Source: Aeromicrobium sp. 9AM (lineage in GTDB: Bacteria > Actinomycetota > Actinomycetes > Propionibacteriales > Nocardioidaceae). From it: DNA of 64,000 nucleotides. Every line of letters begins with the position of its first letter. Positions within the stretch are counted from its first letter, which is position 1. Location: NCBI RefSeq assembly GCF_902506105.1, contig NZ_LR733304.1:744001-808000 (forward strand), written 5' to 3'. The translations under genes and the position numbers were made by a program. Positions 34,192 to 42,646 of this stretch are shown one piece after another. Under the pieces are notes generated by a model. That model saw only the letters and a list, made by a program, of their open reading frames with translations. It ran no database searches and was not told where the DNA came from.

Positions 34192-34642
34192 AAGTGCGGG
34201 TCACCGACCGGGCTTGGTTCTGACATCAAGATCGAGCCCATGTGAGACTATTTCGGCACACCTGCTCGATCTTCGAAGGTGCCGCCAGCGCTGAGCATTC
34301 CGCGGACGAGCTGAGCCCCGATGATCGCGGATCAGGTCAAGGCGATTCCTGATGCAATTGCTTGACCGCACCCCCGGCGCACCCCGACCGCGAAATCAGC
34401 GAATTTGTGGGTCGATAATCCACCGAAATGGCAGATGCAACTGGCCGTCGGAATCACTAGGGGCGAGAGTGTCACCTCTGCATCCCTTGCCTGCCGTGAC
34501 AAAGCTGAAATGCGGCAGGAATGGCCAGCGAACCTCTGGGCATCCGAGCGAAGTGTTCTGCGAGCGCTGTTCGCTTTGGTCTTCGATTCCGCTCTCTGGT
34601 GGCGTTTCCAGGAGTAGGCTGCCGGCCATCGGGAGGCTGAGC
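34192..34642. other. Gene-free stretch before the PLD gene, with one inverted repeat
   Basis: No supported gene lies in these 451 bases. The only structure noted is an inverted repeat with 10-bp arms (34228-34237 and 34264-34273, AAGATCGAGC) around 26 bases. Composition is a little lower in GC than the neighbouring genes. It separates the catabolic cluster from the PLD gene and could be a junction of acquired segments. Confidence 0.4.
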
Positions 34643-36451
34643 ATGCGTTTCAAATCAAGCACCGTTGGTGGACTTCAGGTCTTTGCCGTGTCCGGCACGA
34701 ACACCGTGTCGTTCGGAATTCGAGCGACCGCTGCGGCTCGCGACGGTTTGCTCGGCTTCGCGGTCGAGCGCGTCGATCTGGCCACGGGCAAGGGTCACTT
34801 CGTTGACGGGTACAAGGTCTTCCGGTCGATCATCAAGAACCCCAAGCCCGACACCTTGGTGTCGACGTTCGACCATCCGGTACAGAGCCTGGTTTGGGAC
34901 GACTTCGTCGCCGAGCCCGGCCATGCGTACGACTATGTGTTCCACCCCCTCAAGGGCCAACCCGGGAATCTGGACCGGTCGACACCGCCAGTGCGGATCT
35001 CGGTGGACACCGAGCCGCTGACCGGTGGGGTGCACGACATCTTCTTCAATCGCGGTGTGACGGGGAGCCAGTTCTACGCGAAGAACTTCGACAACCTGGC
35101 TCCGGACAAACTGCAGGGCGCGAAGAAGGCGAAGGCATTGGCCTGGCTCAGTCGCGACCTCGATGAAGCCATCATCGACTTCATCACGTCCGCGAAGAAG
35201 GGCGACGCCATCCGCGGATGCTTCTACGAGTTCCGTTTCACCCCGGTGCTCAAAGCCCTCAAGGACGCCATCGACCGCGGAGTCGACGTCCAGCTGATCA
35301 TCGACGAGAAGGTCAACGAACGCACCATCAAGCCGAACGCCAAGAACAAGCTCAAGAAGCCCCAACACATCAAAAGCAATCCCCGCGAAGAGAACCTCAA
35401 GGCGATCCAGAAGATCGGTTTCCCCGACGGCTCCATCATTGCTCGCGAAGCCCGCAAGGACGACATCCAGCACAACAAGTTCATGGTGCTACTGCGCGGC
35501 AAGACCGCACGCAAACCCACCGAGGTATGGACCGGATCGACGAACCTGACCGATGGTGGCTTCTACGGTCAGGCGAACGTCGGGCACCGTTTCACAGACG
35601 AGGCGGCCGCCGCCTTGTTCCTGCGCTACTGGACCCTGCTGAAGGACGATCCGGGAGGACCCACGGACGCCAAGAAGAACCCGCTGAACATCGCCTTCCA
35701 GGCCGAGGTCGGTCAGCTCACGCCCTCCCCGAAGACGTTGAAGGACATTCCGCCAGGCGTCACCCCGCTGTTCAGCCCCCGGGCCGACCAGCGTCCGCTC
35801 GAGCTCTACATGAGGCTGCTCGCTGGGGCGAAGAAGATGTCGTGCGGCACCTTCGCCTTCGGCATCCCCCGACCGTTCCGCGAGGCGATCAGCGCCAACG
35901 GGAAGTCCGGGCCGTTGTGCTTCCTGCTGCTCGAGGAGAAGGATGTGCCAACGCAGACCAAGAAGAACCCCCAGCCCCTGATCTTCCTCAACTCCAGGAA
36001 CAACACCTACAAGGCATCAGGCTCTGAGCTGCACACCCCGCTGGGTCGATGGGTCGCGGAGACCAACAACAAGAAGATCGGCCTCAATGTGCACGTCACG
36101 TACGTCCACCTGAAGTTCATCCTGAGCGACCCGCTCGGACCCGACCCGATCGTGGTTACCGGATCGGCGAACTTCAGCGAGGCATCCACGATCGAGAACG
36201 ACGAGAACATGATCCTCGTCCGCGGCGATCGGCGCGTCGCGGACATCTACTTCACCGAGTTCAACCGCCTCTGGGGGCATTTCTACTACCGATCCGTGGT
36301 CGAGGCGACCACCAAAAGCAAACCTCCGCCAAGCTCTCCGGCCCCGCACAGCTACCAGGACCTGTGGGAGAGCACCGACTGGCAGAAGGACTACGCCCCG
36401 GGCACCCTCAGGTCCAAACGTGTCGACCAGTACGTGAACATGACGATCTGA
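34643..36451 (+). CDS. Phospholipase D-like protein with two HKD motifs
   Basis: The 602-residue protein contains two phospholipase D-type motifs: H277-N-K279 followed by the GSTN strand (WTGSTNLTDGG), and H489-L-K491 with Asp496 followed by VVTGSANFSEAS. In the first motif the conserved aspartate after K-x4 is replaced by leucine; the second is complete. PLD-family proteins work as phosphodiesterases on lipids or nucleic acids through a covalent phosphohistidine. The N-terminal 100 residues look like a beta-rich, Fn3-like domain (GFAVERVDLATGKGHFVDGYKVF). No signal peptide or membrane segment is seen, so it is cytosolic. The ATG at 34643 follows GGGAGG by seven bases; the open frame back to 34352 does not look coding. 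Lysine is more common than in its neighbours, which suggests different ancestry. It stands alone between two segments, followed by a hairpin and a tRNA-like end. The role is unknown; a defence or DNA-processing function is only a guess. Confidence 0.82.
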   Translation: MRFKSSTVGGLQVFAVSGTNTVSFGIRATAAARDGLLGFAVERVDLATGKGHFVDGYKVFRSIIKNPKPDTLVSTFDHPVQSLVWDDFVAEPGHAYDYVFHPLKGQPGNLDRSTPPVRISVDTEPLTGGVHDIFFNRGVTGSQFYAKNFDNLAPDKLQGAKKAKALAWLSRDLDEAIIDFITSAKKGDAIRGCFYEFRFTPVLKALKDAIDRGVDVQLIIDEKVNERTIKPNAKNKLKKPQHIKSNPREENLKAIQKIGFPDGSIIAREARKDDIQHNKFMVLLRGKTARKPTEVWTGSTNLTDGGFYGQANVGHRFTDEAAAALFLRYWTLLKDDPGGPTDAKKNPLNIAFQAEVGQLTPSPKTLKDIPPGVTPLFSPRADQRPLELYMRLLAGAKKMSCGTFAFGIPRPFREAISANGKSGPLCFLLLEEKDVPTQTKKNPQPLIFLNSRNNTYKASGSELHTPLGRWVAETNNKKIGLNVHVTYVHLKFILSDPLGPDPIVVTGSANFSEASTIENDENMILVRGDRRVADIYFTEFNRLWGHFYYRSVVEATTKSKPPPSSPAPHSYQDLWESTDWQKDYAPGTLRSKRVDQYVNMTI

Positions 36452-36461
36452 GGCACAACCT

Positions 36462-36495
36462 CGGCCAGCAGCCACTTGGGGTGGTGAGCTGGCCG
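36462..36495 (+). terminator. Terminator hairpin after the PLD gene
   Basis: CGGCCAGC (36462-36469) pairs with GCTGGCCG (36488-36495), with an inner CCAC/GTGG pairing, ten bases after the PLD stop codon. There is no U-tract. Confidence 0.6.
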
Positions 36496-36513
36496 GCTGG
36501 CAGAGACATTCGT

Positions 36514-36656
36514 GAGCACATTTTGAGCACAAACGCTCGTGATCCACCTGCGATTGCCGTGATCTACGTGAGACGCATTCGCTGGAATTACAGCACAAAA
36601 CCGCATCGTCGCAGGTCGGCAAAGGGCGCGAATAGGGTTCGACCCCCACCGGGAGC
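36514..36656. other. Possible attachment-site scar: direct repeats and a tRNA-3'-end-like sequence
   Basis: Bases 36634-36656 read AGGGTTCGACCCCCACC followed by GGGAGCA, resembling a T-arm and acceptor 3' half of a tRNA, but no matching 5' half (GCTCCC...) is present nearby. Two GAGCACA direct repeats lie at 36514-36520 and 36525-36531. Fragments like this are left where elements integrate into tRNA genes. The T-stem is imperfect, so coincidence is possible. Confidence 0.35.
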
Positions 36657-36675
36657 ACGTGCGCAGGAGCAATGC

Positions 36676-37329
36676 TCAGGCGTCGCGGCTGACGAAGCCC
36701 GTCTCGTAGGCGAGGACGACCGCTTGCACGCGGTCGCGTATGGCCAGCTTGGTGAGGATGCGCGCCACGTGGGTCTTGACGGTCGTCTCGGCAACCATCA
36801 TCTCTTCGGCGATCTCCGCGTTGGACAGGGCTCGCGCGATCAGGCGGAGCACGTCGAGCTCGCGTTCGGTGAGCTGCGCGAACTGGACTGGTATGCCGGG
36901 CGCGGCTGCTGGCTCCGCAAATCGCTCCACCAGTCGCTGCGTGATGGACGGCTCGATGAGTGAGTCGCCGGTGGCCGCGGCGCGGACTGCGGCGATGAGT
37001 CGGGACGACGGCGCGTCCTTGAGCAGGAAGCCCGCGGCACCGGCGCGGAGTGCGCGATAGATGTACTCGTTCTGGTCGAACGTGGTGAGGACGACGATCG
37101 TCGGCGGGTCTGGTTGTTGCAGGATCTGCTCGGTCGCGGCGAGCCCATCGAGCTCGGGCATACGGATGTCCATCAGGATGACCTGCGGCTTGGCCAGTGC
37201 TGCCTGCCGGATCGCCTCGTGGCCGTTCCGGGCCTCGGCGACGACCTCGATGTCGCCTTCGGACTCCAGGATCACCCGGAAGCCGGTGCGCACGAGTTCT
37301 TGGTCGTCGGCAATGAGGACCCTGATCAC
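36676..37329 (-). CDS. NarL/LuxR-type response regulator
   Basis: The 217-residue protein has a receiver domain with the acidic pair Asp8-Asp9, the phosphoacceptor Asp54 (ILMDIRMPELDG), and conserved Thr and Lys (VVLTTFDQNEY, FLLKDA). The LuxR-type helix-turn-helix at the C-terminus reads LTERELDVLRLIARALSNAEIAEEMMVAETTVKTHV. It is divergent from the sensor genes at 37485-40320, which include a HisKA_3-type kinase, the usual partner of NarL regulators. An inverted repeat in the intergenic region (37372-37404) may be its binding site. The regulated process is unknown. Confidence 0.93.
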   Translation of the reverse strand: MIRVLIADDQELVRTGFRVILESEGDIEVVAEARNGHEAIRQAALAKPQVILMDIRMPELDGLAATEQILQQPDPPTIVVLTTFDQNEYIYRALRAGAAGFLLKDAPSSRLIAAVRAAATGDSLIEPSITQRLVERFAEPAAAPGIPVQFAQLTERELDVLRLIARALSNAEIAEEMMVAETTVKTHVARILTKLAIRDRVQAVVLAYETGFVSRDA

Positions 37330-37371
37330 GGCTTCATTGTGCCGACCCGAACGCCGCAGCGGGGTCGTTCT

Positions 37372-37404
37372 TGAGGATGAGGCCGGGCAGGAAGTTCATC
37401 CTCA
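37372..37404. promoter_or_regulatory. Inverted repeat in the response-regulator/sensor intergenic region
   Basis: TGAGGATGA (37372-37380) and TCATCCTCA (37396-37404) are perfect 9-bp arms separated by 15 bases. They lie between the divergent response regulator and sensor genes and could be the regulator's operator. Confidence 0.45.
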
Positions 37405-37484
37405 GTGCCGACGCCGACGACGGCATCCAGCTGGGACCGTGAGGCCAGCGGGGTCACTCAGACGCCCGGTCGGAAGGAACGAAG

Positions 37485-38024
37485 ATGGACATCGTCAAGA
37501 ACATCCGCCCCCTCGACTACGTGTTGGCGGCGGTGATGGTCGCGCTTGCTGCTTTCATCGGGATCGCGAACGTCAATGCCGGGGCCGACGCGGACCTGGA
37601 GCACGCGCTCGACTCGCACTCGGCCCTCATGATCCCGGTCTTCATCGCCGCGGCACTCCCGATCCTGTGGCGGCGGCGCGGGATCCTGGCCGCGATCGGC
37701 GTCTCCCTCGTCATCCTGGCTGCCAGTGTGCCGGCATTCGGGTGGGTCACCCGGTGCGGATTCGCGTTGCCCCTGTCATTCGCGATGGCGTACGCCGTGG
37801 CACGGTTCGCGGGCGCCAGGCAGAACCACCTCGTCGGCCTCGTCGGGATCGTCGCGCTCCAGTTCGTCACACTGATCAAGGATTCTTCGACGGGTGGCCT
37901 GTCGGCCTTGACGTTCTCCGTGCCGGTCGCCGCGGTCTTCTACGGCATCGGGCTGTTCGTGCAGAATCACGTCGAGAAGCGGGTCGCCGAGCCTACTCTG
38001 GACATCACGCGCGTCAGCGCCTGA
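37485..38024 (+). CDS. Membrane protein, stand-alone copy of the sensor domain of the adjacent kinase
   Basis: The 179-residue protein has about five membrane segments and no catalytic domain. It aligns with the N-terminal membrane part of the next gene product: IRPLDYVLA versus IRPVDWVLA, ALDSHSALMIPVF versus ALTSHSWLMVPAF, and FGWVTRCGFALPLSFAMAY versus FGWVTRCGAGLPLAFVLAY. It is therefore a paralogue that kept only the membrane domain. GGAAGGAAC precedes the ATG. It is 11 bases from the degenerate kinase gene, in an apparent three-gene operon. It may sense a membrane signal together with the kinases or modulate them. Confidence 0.75.
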   Translation: MDIVKNIRPLDYVLAAVMVALAAFIGIANVNAGADADLEHALDSHSALMIPVFIAAALPILWRRRGILAAIGVSLVILAASVPAFGWVTRCGFALPLSFAMAYAVARFAGARQNHLVGLVGIVALQFVTLIKDSSTGGLSALTFSVPVAAVFYGIGLFVQNHVEKRVAEPTLDITRVSA

Positions 38025-38035
38025 GAGGTCGAGCC

Positions 38036-39205
38036 ATGAGTGAGGGCTTCAGCGAGGTGTTCCGGGGGATCCGTCCTGTGGACTGGGTCCTGGCGGGAGC
38101 CCTCACCGCCCTGGGCCTCTGGCTCATGGTCGAGAACGTCCAGTTCACCGACGAGCATGCTTCGTCGGCGATCGCTGAGGGCACGATGGTGCATGCTCTG
38201 ACGTCCCACTCGTGGCTGATGGTGCCCGCTTTCATGCTCGCCACGGTCCCGGTGCTGTGGTGGCGGCGCAGCGTCGTCGCCGTCACCGCGATCTCGCTCG
38301 CTGCCATGGTGCTCCACGACCTGCTCTTCGGCTGGGTCACGAGGTGTGGTGCCGGGCTACCGCTGGCGTTCGTCCTGGCCTACCTGGGCGCCGTGGCGCT
38401 GGAGCGTCGAGGAGCAGCGATCGTCCTGGCCCTCGTCACCCTGCTGACAGTCGCGGTCGCCGCCGTCGACGCGACAACCGGGTTCGAGGTGCTCGTGGTC
38501 GCGTTCCCGATCGTGGTGATCGTCTTCGGAATCGGACGCGCCGTCCGCCACCGGACCGCCTTGAGCGTCGAGCTCAAGGCGCGCACGAGTGACCTTCGGC
38601 AGCTGCGGGACAAGCGAGTCGCGCTCGAGGTCGCGGGCGACCGTGCCCGGCTCTCGCACGAGCTCGACGGACTCCTGCTCGAACGTCTCGCCCAGCTGAC
38701 GGCCGCCGCGGAGACAGGCCACGATCTCGACCCCGGCAGCGCGAGGACGCTCTTCGAGTCGATCGAGAGCGACAGCCGCACCACCCTCGACGGCATGCGC
38801 GAGATCGTCGGCCTCCTGCGTGGCGGCGACGTCACGCTGACCCCGGCACCCACGGTTGCCCACCTCGACGCCCTGCTGGCCCGGCACACCCGGGCGGACT
38901 CGCGGCTCATCGTGACGGGCGACCCCCGCTCCTTGCCGGCAACGGTCGAGCTCTCGGCCTACCGGATTGTCGAGCACCTGGTGAACGTCCTTGCCGACGA
39001 GCCGGAGTCCCGCATTGAGGTCGGCATGCGCTTCGACGACGACGCGCTGGAGATCCGTGTGAACGGGCCGGTGGTCAAGTCGTCCGACATCAAGGCTGCG
39101 GTGGCCAGAGCCCGGGAACGGGCCAGCTTCCTCGGCGGGTCGCTGGAGGCCAAGGTGGCCCGGGGTCATGCCGACGTGGTGGCCATGCTGCCGGTGCTCG
39201 GATAG
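38036..39205 (+). CDS. Degenerate sensor histidine kinase (phosphoacceptor histidine replaced)
   Basis: The 389-residue protein has an N-terminal membrane domain of about five spans (1-165), then a HisKA_3-like helix and an HATPase-like end. In the dimerisation helix the segment RARLSHELDG aligns with RTRIASELHD of the following kinase, so Asp211 stands where the phosphoacceptor histidine should be. The ATP-binding part is also reduced: N-box VEHLVNVLAD is recognisable, the G1 motif D-x-G-x-G is reduced to VNGP and the G2 region is poor. It probably cannot autophosphorylate and may act as a regulatory partner of the active kinase at 39217-40320. The ATG at 38036 lies 11 bases after the preceding gene. 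The longer frame upstream to 37061 is not coding. Confidence 0.75.
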   Translation: MSEGFSEVFRGIRPVDWVLAGALTALGLWLMVENVQFTDEHASSAIAEGTMVHALTSHSWLMVPAFMLATVPVLWWRRSVVAVTAISLAAMVLHDLLFGWVTRCGAGLPLAFVLAYLGAVALERRGAAIVLALVTLLTVAVAAVDATTGFEVLVVAFPIVVIVFGIGRAVRHRTALSVELKARTSDLRQLRDKRVALEVAGDRARLSHELDGLLLERLAQLTAAAETGHDLDPGSARTLFESIESDSRTTLDGMREIVGLLRGGDVTLTPAPTVAHLDALLARHTRADSRLIVTGDPRSLPATVELSAYRIVEHLVNVLADEPESRIEVGMRFDDDALEIRVNGPVVKSSDIKAAVARARERASFLGGSLEAKVARGHADVVAMLPVLG

Positions 39206-39216
39206 GAGCGACCGGT

Positions 39217-40320
39217 ATGCGCCGACTCGAGCAAGGAGCGATCGCGCTGGCGGTCGTGCTGCTCATGGCGCTGCCCACCGCTCTGCACGGTTGGCCGACG
39301 ACGGTCCGCGGCAACGTATTCATCGCGTGCCTCCTGATCGGGGGGCTGGCACTCATGTGGTGGCGCACCCACCCGCGCGTCGCTTCGGTGCTGGCCCTGG
39401 CACTGTTTCTCGCCGCCATGGTCGTCGACGGCTGGTTCCCCGATGTGGGCGTCGCGGTGTTCTCCGCCAGCTTCGCGGTGCTGGCGCTCGGCTGGTCCGG
39501 GCGCGCTGCTTGGTTGGTGGCGCTCTGCGGCGCCGCGTACCTGGTGCCGTTCTGCTACCTCGGCGATCTCGGCACCTGGGTGCCAGCAGTGATGTTCACG
39601 GCGCCGCCGTTCGCGGCCGGAACCATCCTGCGACTTCGCCGGGAGACCGGAGCCGAGCTTGCCGTGCGCGCCCAGGAGCTCGAGGACGAACGTGAGCTGT
39701 TCGCCGAGCTGGCTCTGCGGCACGAACGAACGCGGATCGCCAGTGAGCTGCACGACATTGTCGGCCATGCCATCAGCGTGATGGTGATCCAGGCCATCGC
39801 CGGGCAGCGGCTGGTCGACACGGACCCCGCCCGTGCCAAGGAGGCGTTCGCGGCCATCTCGGAGTCAGCGCGGCAGGGTCGCAAGGACCTCGAACGACTC
39901 GTCGAGCTCCTGGGCGGCCGACAGGACACCGGGACGGATCTGTCCTTGGTCGATGAGGTCGTGACCCGCGCGGGCCGCAGCGGCCTGAACGTCACCTGTC
40001 GCTTCGAGGGCGACCGCGACGGAGTACCGGAACCGGTGGCTCATCTCGCGTTTCGTGTGGTGCAGGAGAGCCTCACCAACGCGCTCAGGTATGCACCCGG
40101 CGCGGAGGTTCGCATCGTGATCAGTGTCGACGAGGGCGGTCGTGGCCTGGCTGTGCGTGTCGAGAACGACCGCGCCGCACCCCACGACCCGCCGATCGAG
40201 GGCACTGGGTCCGGCCTGATCGGGCTGCGCGAACGCATCCAGACGCTGGGGGGCCAGCTGAGCGCGGGAACCACCCGAGTGGGCGGGTGGTCGGTCGAGG
40301 CGCGCCTCCCGGGTCGGTGA
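39217..40320 (+). CDS. Sensor histidine kinase, NarL-partner (HisKA_3) type
   Basis: The 367-residue membrane kinase has four to five N-terminal spans (about 8-135), a coiled-coil linker (RRETGAELAVRAQELEDEREL), and the HisKA_3 motif RTRIASELHDIVGHAISVMV with His179 as phosphoacceptor. The ATPase domain shows FRVVQESLTNALRYAP (N box) and GTGSGLIGLRERIQTLGGQL (G2). It should phosphorylate the divergent NarL-type regulator at 36676-37329. AGGAG precedes the ATG by nine bases. It is last in the three-gene sensor operon. The signal is not known. Confidence 0.92.
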   Translation: MRRLEQGAIALAVVLLMALPTALHGWPTTVRGNVFIACLLIGGLALMWWRTHPRVASVLALALFLAAMVVDGWFPDVGVAVFSASFAVLALGWSGRAAWLVALCGAAYLVPFCYLGDLGTWVPAVMFTAPPFAAGTILRLRRETGAELAVRAQELEDERELFAELALRHERTRIASELHDIVGHAISVMVIQAIAGQRLVDTDPARAKEAFAAISESARQGRKDLERLVELLGGRQDTGTDLSLVDEVVTRAGRSGLNVTCRFEGDRDGVPEPVAHLAFRVVQESLTNALRYAPGAEVRIVISVDEGGRGLAVRVENDRAAPHDPPIEGTGSGLIGLRERIQTLGGQLSAGTTRVGGWSVEARLPGR

Positions 40321-40376
40321 AGCGCCGCGCAGGCTGGGAATATTGATAAGACGTCACATGTCTCTTGTGACAAAGG

Positions 40377-40388
40377 TCATACGTATGA
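40377..40388. promoter_or_regulatory. 12-bp perfect palindrome upstream of the beta-helix gene
   Basis: TCATACGTATGA is fully symmetric, and GTCACA...TGTGAC (40354-40372) is a second small repeat just upstream. They lie in an AT-richer stretch 54 bases before the gene, a probable promoter/operator. A hairpin with GGGGC/GCCCC arms follows at about 40405-40420. Confidence 0.4.
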
Positions 40389-40441
40389 TAAATCTTACTC
40401 TCGGGGGGCATCGACGCCCCGATGAGAGAAAGCGATCGACC

Positions 40442-42499
40442 ATGAAGTTGACGTCATACTCGCGGACAGCGACGGGGCGAGGGGGCCGCAGGTCTGCGGC
40501 ACTTGCGCTGCTGGGCACAGGGATCGTCCTTGTGTCGGCACTCGTCCCGAACTCCGCACAAGCCAACCCAGCGACGACCTACTACGCGTCGCCCGATGGG
40601 AAGGACGGGGGACACTGCAGCCAGTCGAAGCCGTGCTCCCTCGAGCGCGCGCAGCACGTCGTACGTCCGGCCGCCAAGCACGGCGACGTGACCGTCCAGC
40701 TCGCCGACGGCACCTACCGGCTGTCCGACCCGCTGAAATTCGACGCGGACGACGACGGCGGGGACCACACGATCCAGTGGGTCGCTGCGCCGGGCGCTCA
40801 ACCGGTCATCACCGGCGCCTCGAAGGTCTCCGGCTGGACCAAGTCGGACGCCGGTTCGGGCATCTGGCAGGCGAAGACACCCAAGGGTCTCGACACCCGT
40901 CAGCTGTACGTCGACGGCAAGATCGCGCCTCGGGCGGCGATTCGCCTGGCCAACGCCGACGTCACGCCGACGGCGAAGGGCCTGACGATCAAGAACTCCG
41001 CACTCAGCTACCTCGCCTCGCTCCCGGACCAGGGACGGATCGAGTTCGAGTCGCTCGGCGACTTCACCAACCGCTACTCACCGGTCAAGAGCATCAGCCC
41101 GACCGAGATCACGATGGCTCAGCCGGCCTGGGACAACAACACGTGGGGCTGGGACACCGTCCAGAACTCGTTCCTTGCCGGACCCAGCTGGTACCTCGAC
41201 AACTCGCTCAGCTTCCTGACGCAGGCCGGGCAGTGGTACATCGCCCCGAGCAAGGGCACGCTCTACTACAAGCCGGCAGACGGAGTCGATCCCAACAACC
41301 TGAGCATCGAGCTGCCCCGGCTGGAGTCGCTGATCAGCATCGGTGGGACGTACAAGAATCCCGTCGAGGGACTTGCCTTCAAGGGCATCCAGTTCTCCGG
41401 CACCTCGTGGCTCGGTCCCTCGACCCACGGCTACGCCGATCAGCAGAACGGGACCTTCATCAAGGACGCGTACGACTACCGTCCGGCTGACGCCTTCAGC
41501 AGCTGCTCGCGCGGCTGCGAGATGTTCGAGCGGGCCCGTACGAGCTGGTACCAGGAGCCCGCAGCGGTGCAGGTCTCGGCCGCCAGCCGGGTGTCCTTCA
41601 CCGGCAACACGTTCACCAACCTCGGCTCGTCCGCGCTCGGCATCGGCAACGACGCCAACGCGACCGTCAGCGGTGTCGGGCTCGGTGCCAGTGACATCAC
41701 CGTCGCAGCCAACCGGTTCATGGAGGACAGCGGGCACGGCGTCGTCGTCGGCGGCGTGCTGCCGGACGCGCACCACCCGAGCGACCCACGGATGACCAAC
41801 AAGGACATCCGGATCGAGAACAACACCGTCGACCGGGTCTCGGTGGACTACAAGGACAACAGCGGAATCCTCAGCACGTACGTGACGAACGCCCAGATCG
41901 TCCACAACGAGGTCTCGCACGTCCCCTACGACGGCATCGACACGGGATTCGGTTGGGGCATCAACGATGCGGGCGGCTCCAACGACTACGTCGACCGTGG
42001 CTACTACAAGTGGAACACGCTCTACACGACGCCGACCACGCTGAAGAACACCCAGGTGCAGGGCAACCTCGTCCACGACACCAAGGCGCGGTTCGCCGAC
42101 GGCGGCACGATCTACAACCTCTCCGCCAACCCCGGGGCGGTCGTGTCGAAGAACTACCTGTTCAACATCTCCGGCGTCGGGCTCTACCTCGACGAGGGGT
42201 CGCGGTCGATGACCTGGGAGAACAACGTCGTCCAGGGCGGCTCGTTCGTGTTCACCAACGCGTACAGCCTCCGCAACAACACGAGCGACAACGTGATCCA
42301 GAACAACTGGTACAACTCCGGCGGGGTCTCCGCCCCGAATGCCGCGGCGCACAACAACAAGCTGATCAACAACCTGAAGATCAGCGGGACCAACTGGCCC
42401 GCAGGTGCACAGGACGTGATCTGTGCAGCTGGTGTTGCGCCGCAGTACCGCACGGCGCTGAATGCCAACCAGTCAGGTTTCCCCGGTTGCCCTGGCTGA
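40442..42499 (+). CDS. Secreted right-handed beta-helix protein
   Basis: The 685-residue protein has a signal peptide (twin-arginine-free basic start, hydrophobic AALALLGTGIVLVSALV, then A-Q-A near residue 42). The mature protein begins like parallel beta-helix carbohydrate-active proteins (TYYASPDGKDGGHCSQSKPCSLERAQHVV). Many short repeats of the N-x-V/I pattern follow (VSFTGNTFTNLGSSALGIGN, IRIENNTVDRVSV, YKDNSGILSTYVTNAQIVHN), typical of pectate-lyase-like helices. It would act outside the cell on a polysaccharide, but no catalytic residues of a specific lyase family can be named. The ATG at 40442 follows GAGAGAAAG; earlier in-frame ATGs lie inside the promoter. Upstream palindromes suggest regulation by a sugar-responsive repressor. 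Confidence 0.8.
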   Translation: MKLTSYSRTATGRGGRRSAALALLGTGIVLVSALVPNSAQANPATTYYASPDGKDGGHCSQSKPCSLERAQHVVRPAAKHGDVTVQLADGTYRLSDPLKFDADDDGGDHTIQWVAAPGAQPVITGASKVSGWTKSDAGSGIWQAKTPKGLDTRQLYVDGKIAPRAAIRLANADVTPTAKGLTIKNSALSYLASLPDQGRIEFESLGDFTNRYSPVKSISPTEITMAQPAWDNNTWGWDTVQNSFLAGPSWYLDNSLSFLTQAGQWYIAPSKGTLYYKPADGVDPNNLSIELPRLESLISIGGTYKNPVEGLAFKGIQFSGTSWLGPSTHGYADQQNGTFIKDAYDYRPADAFSSCSRGCEMFERARTSWYQEPAAVQVSAASRVSFTGNTFTNLGSSALGIGNDANATVSGVGLGASDITVAANRFMEDSGHGVVVGGVLPDAHHPSDPRMTNKDIRIENNTVDRVSVDYKDNSGILSTYVTNAQIVHNEVSHVPYDGIDTGFGWGINDAGGSNDYVDRGYYKWNTLYTTPTTLKNTQVQGNLVHDTKARFADGGTIYNLSANPGAVVSKNYLFNISGVGLYLDEGSRSMTWENNVVQGGSFVFTNAYSLRNNTSDNVIQNNWYNSGGVSAPNAAAHNNKLINNLKISGTNWPAGAQDVICAAGVAPQYRTALNANQSGFPGCPG

Positions 42500-42646
42500 C
42501 GGTGCGGTGAGTTCCAGCCGCTGGCGGCCCTCCTCCTCCGGGGCCGTCAGCGGCTGCGTCACGTCCACTCCTGCTGGATCGACCGCCAGCACTGCCTGCT
42601 GAGCGCCGCCGTAGGCTGGACTTCCCCACGAACAAGGAGCACCACG

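Noticed and set aside
34405-34617. 70-codon plus-strand open frame upstream of the PLD gene
   Set aside because: No ribosome site, no recognisable motif and different composition; treated as non-coding.
36634-36656. Complete tRNA gene
   Set aside because: Only a 3'-end-like fragment is present; no D-arm, anticodon arm or 5' acceptor half pairs with it, so it is reported only as a possible attachment scar.
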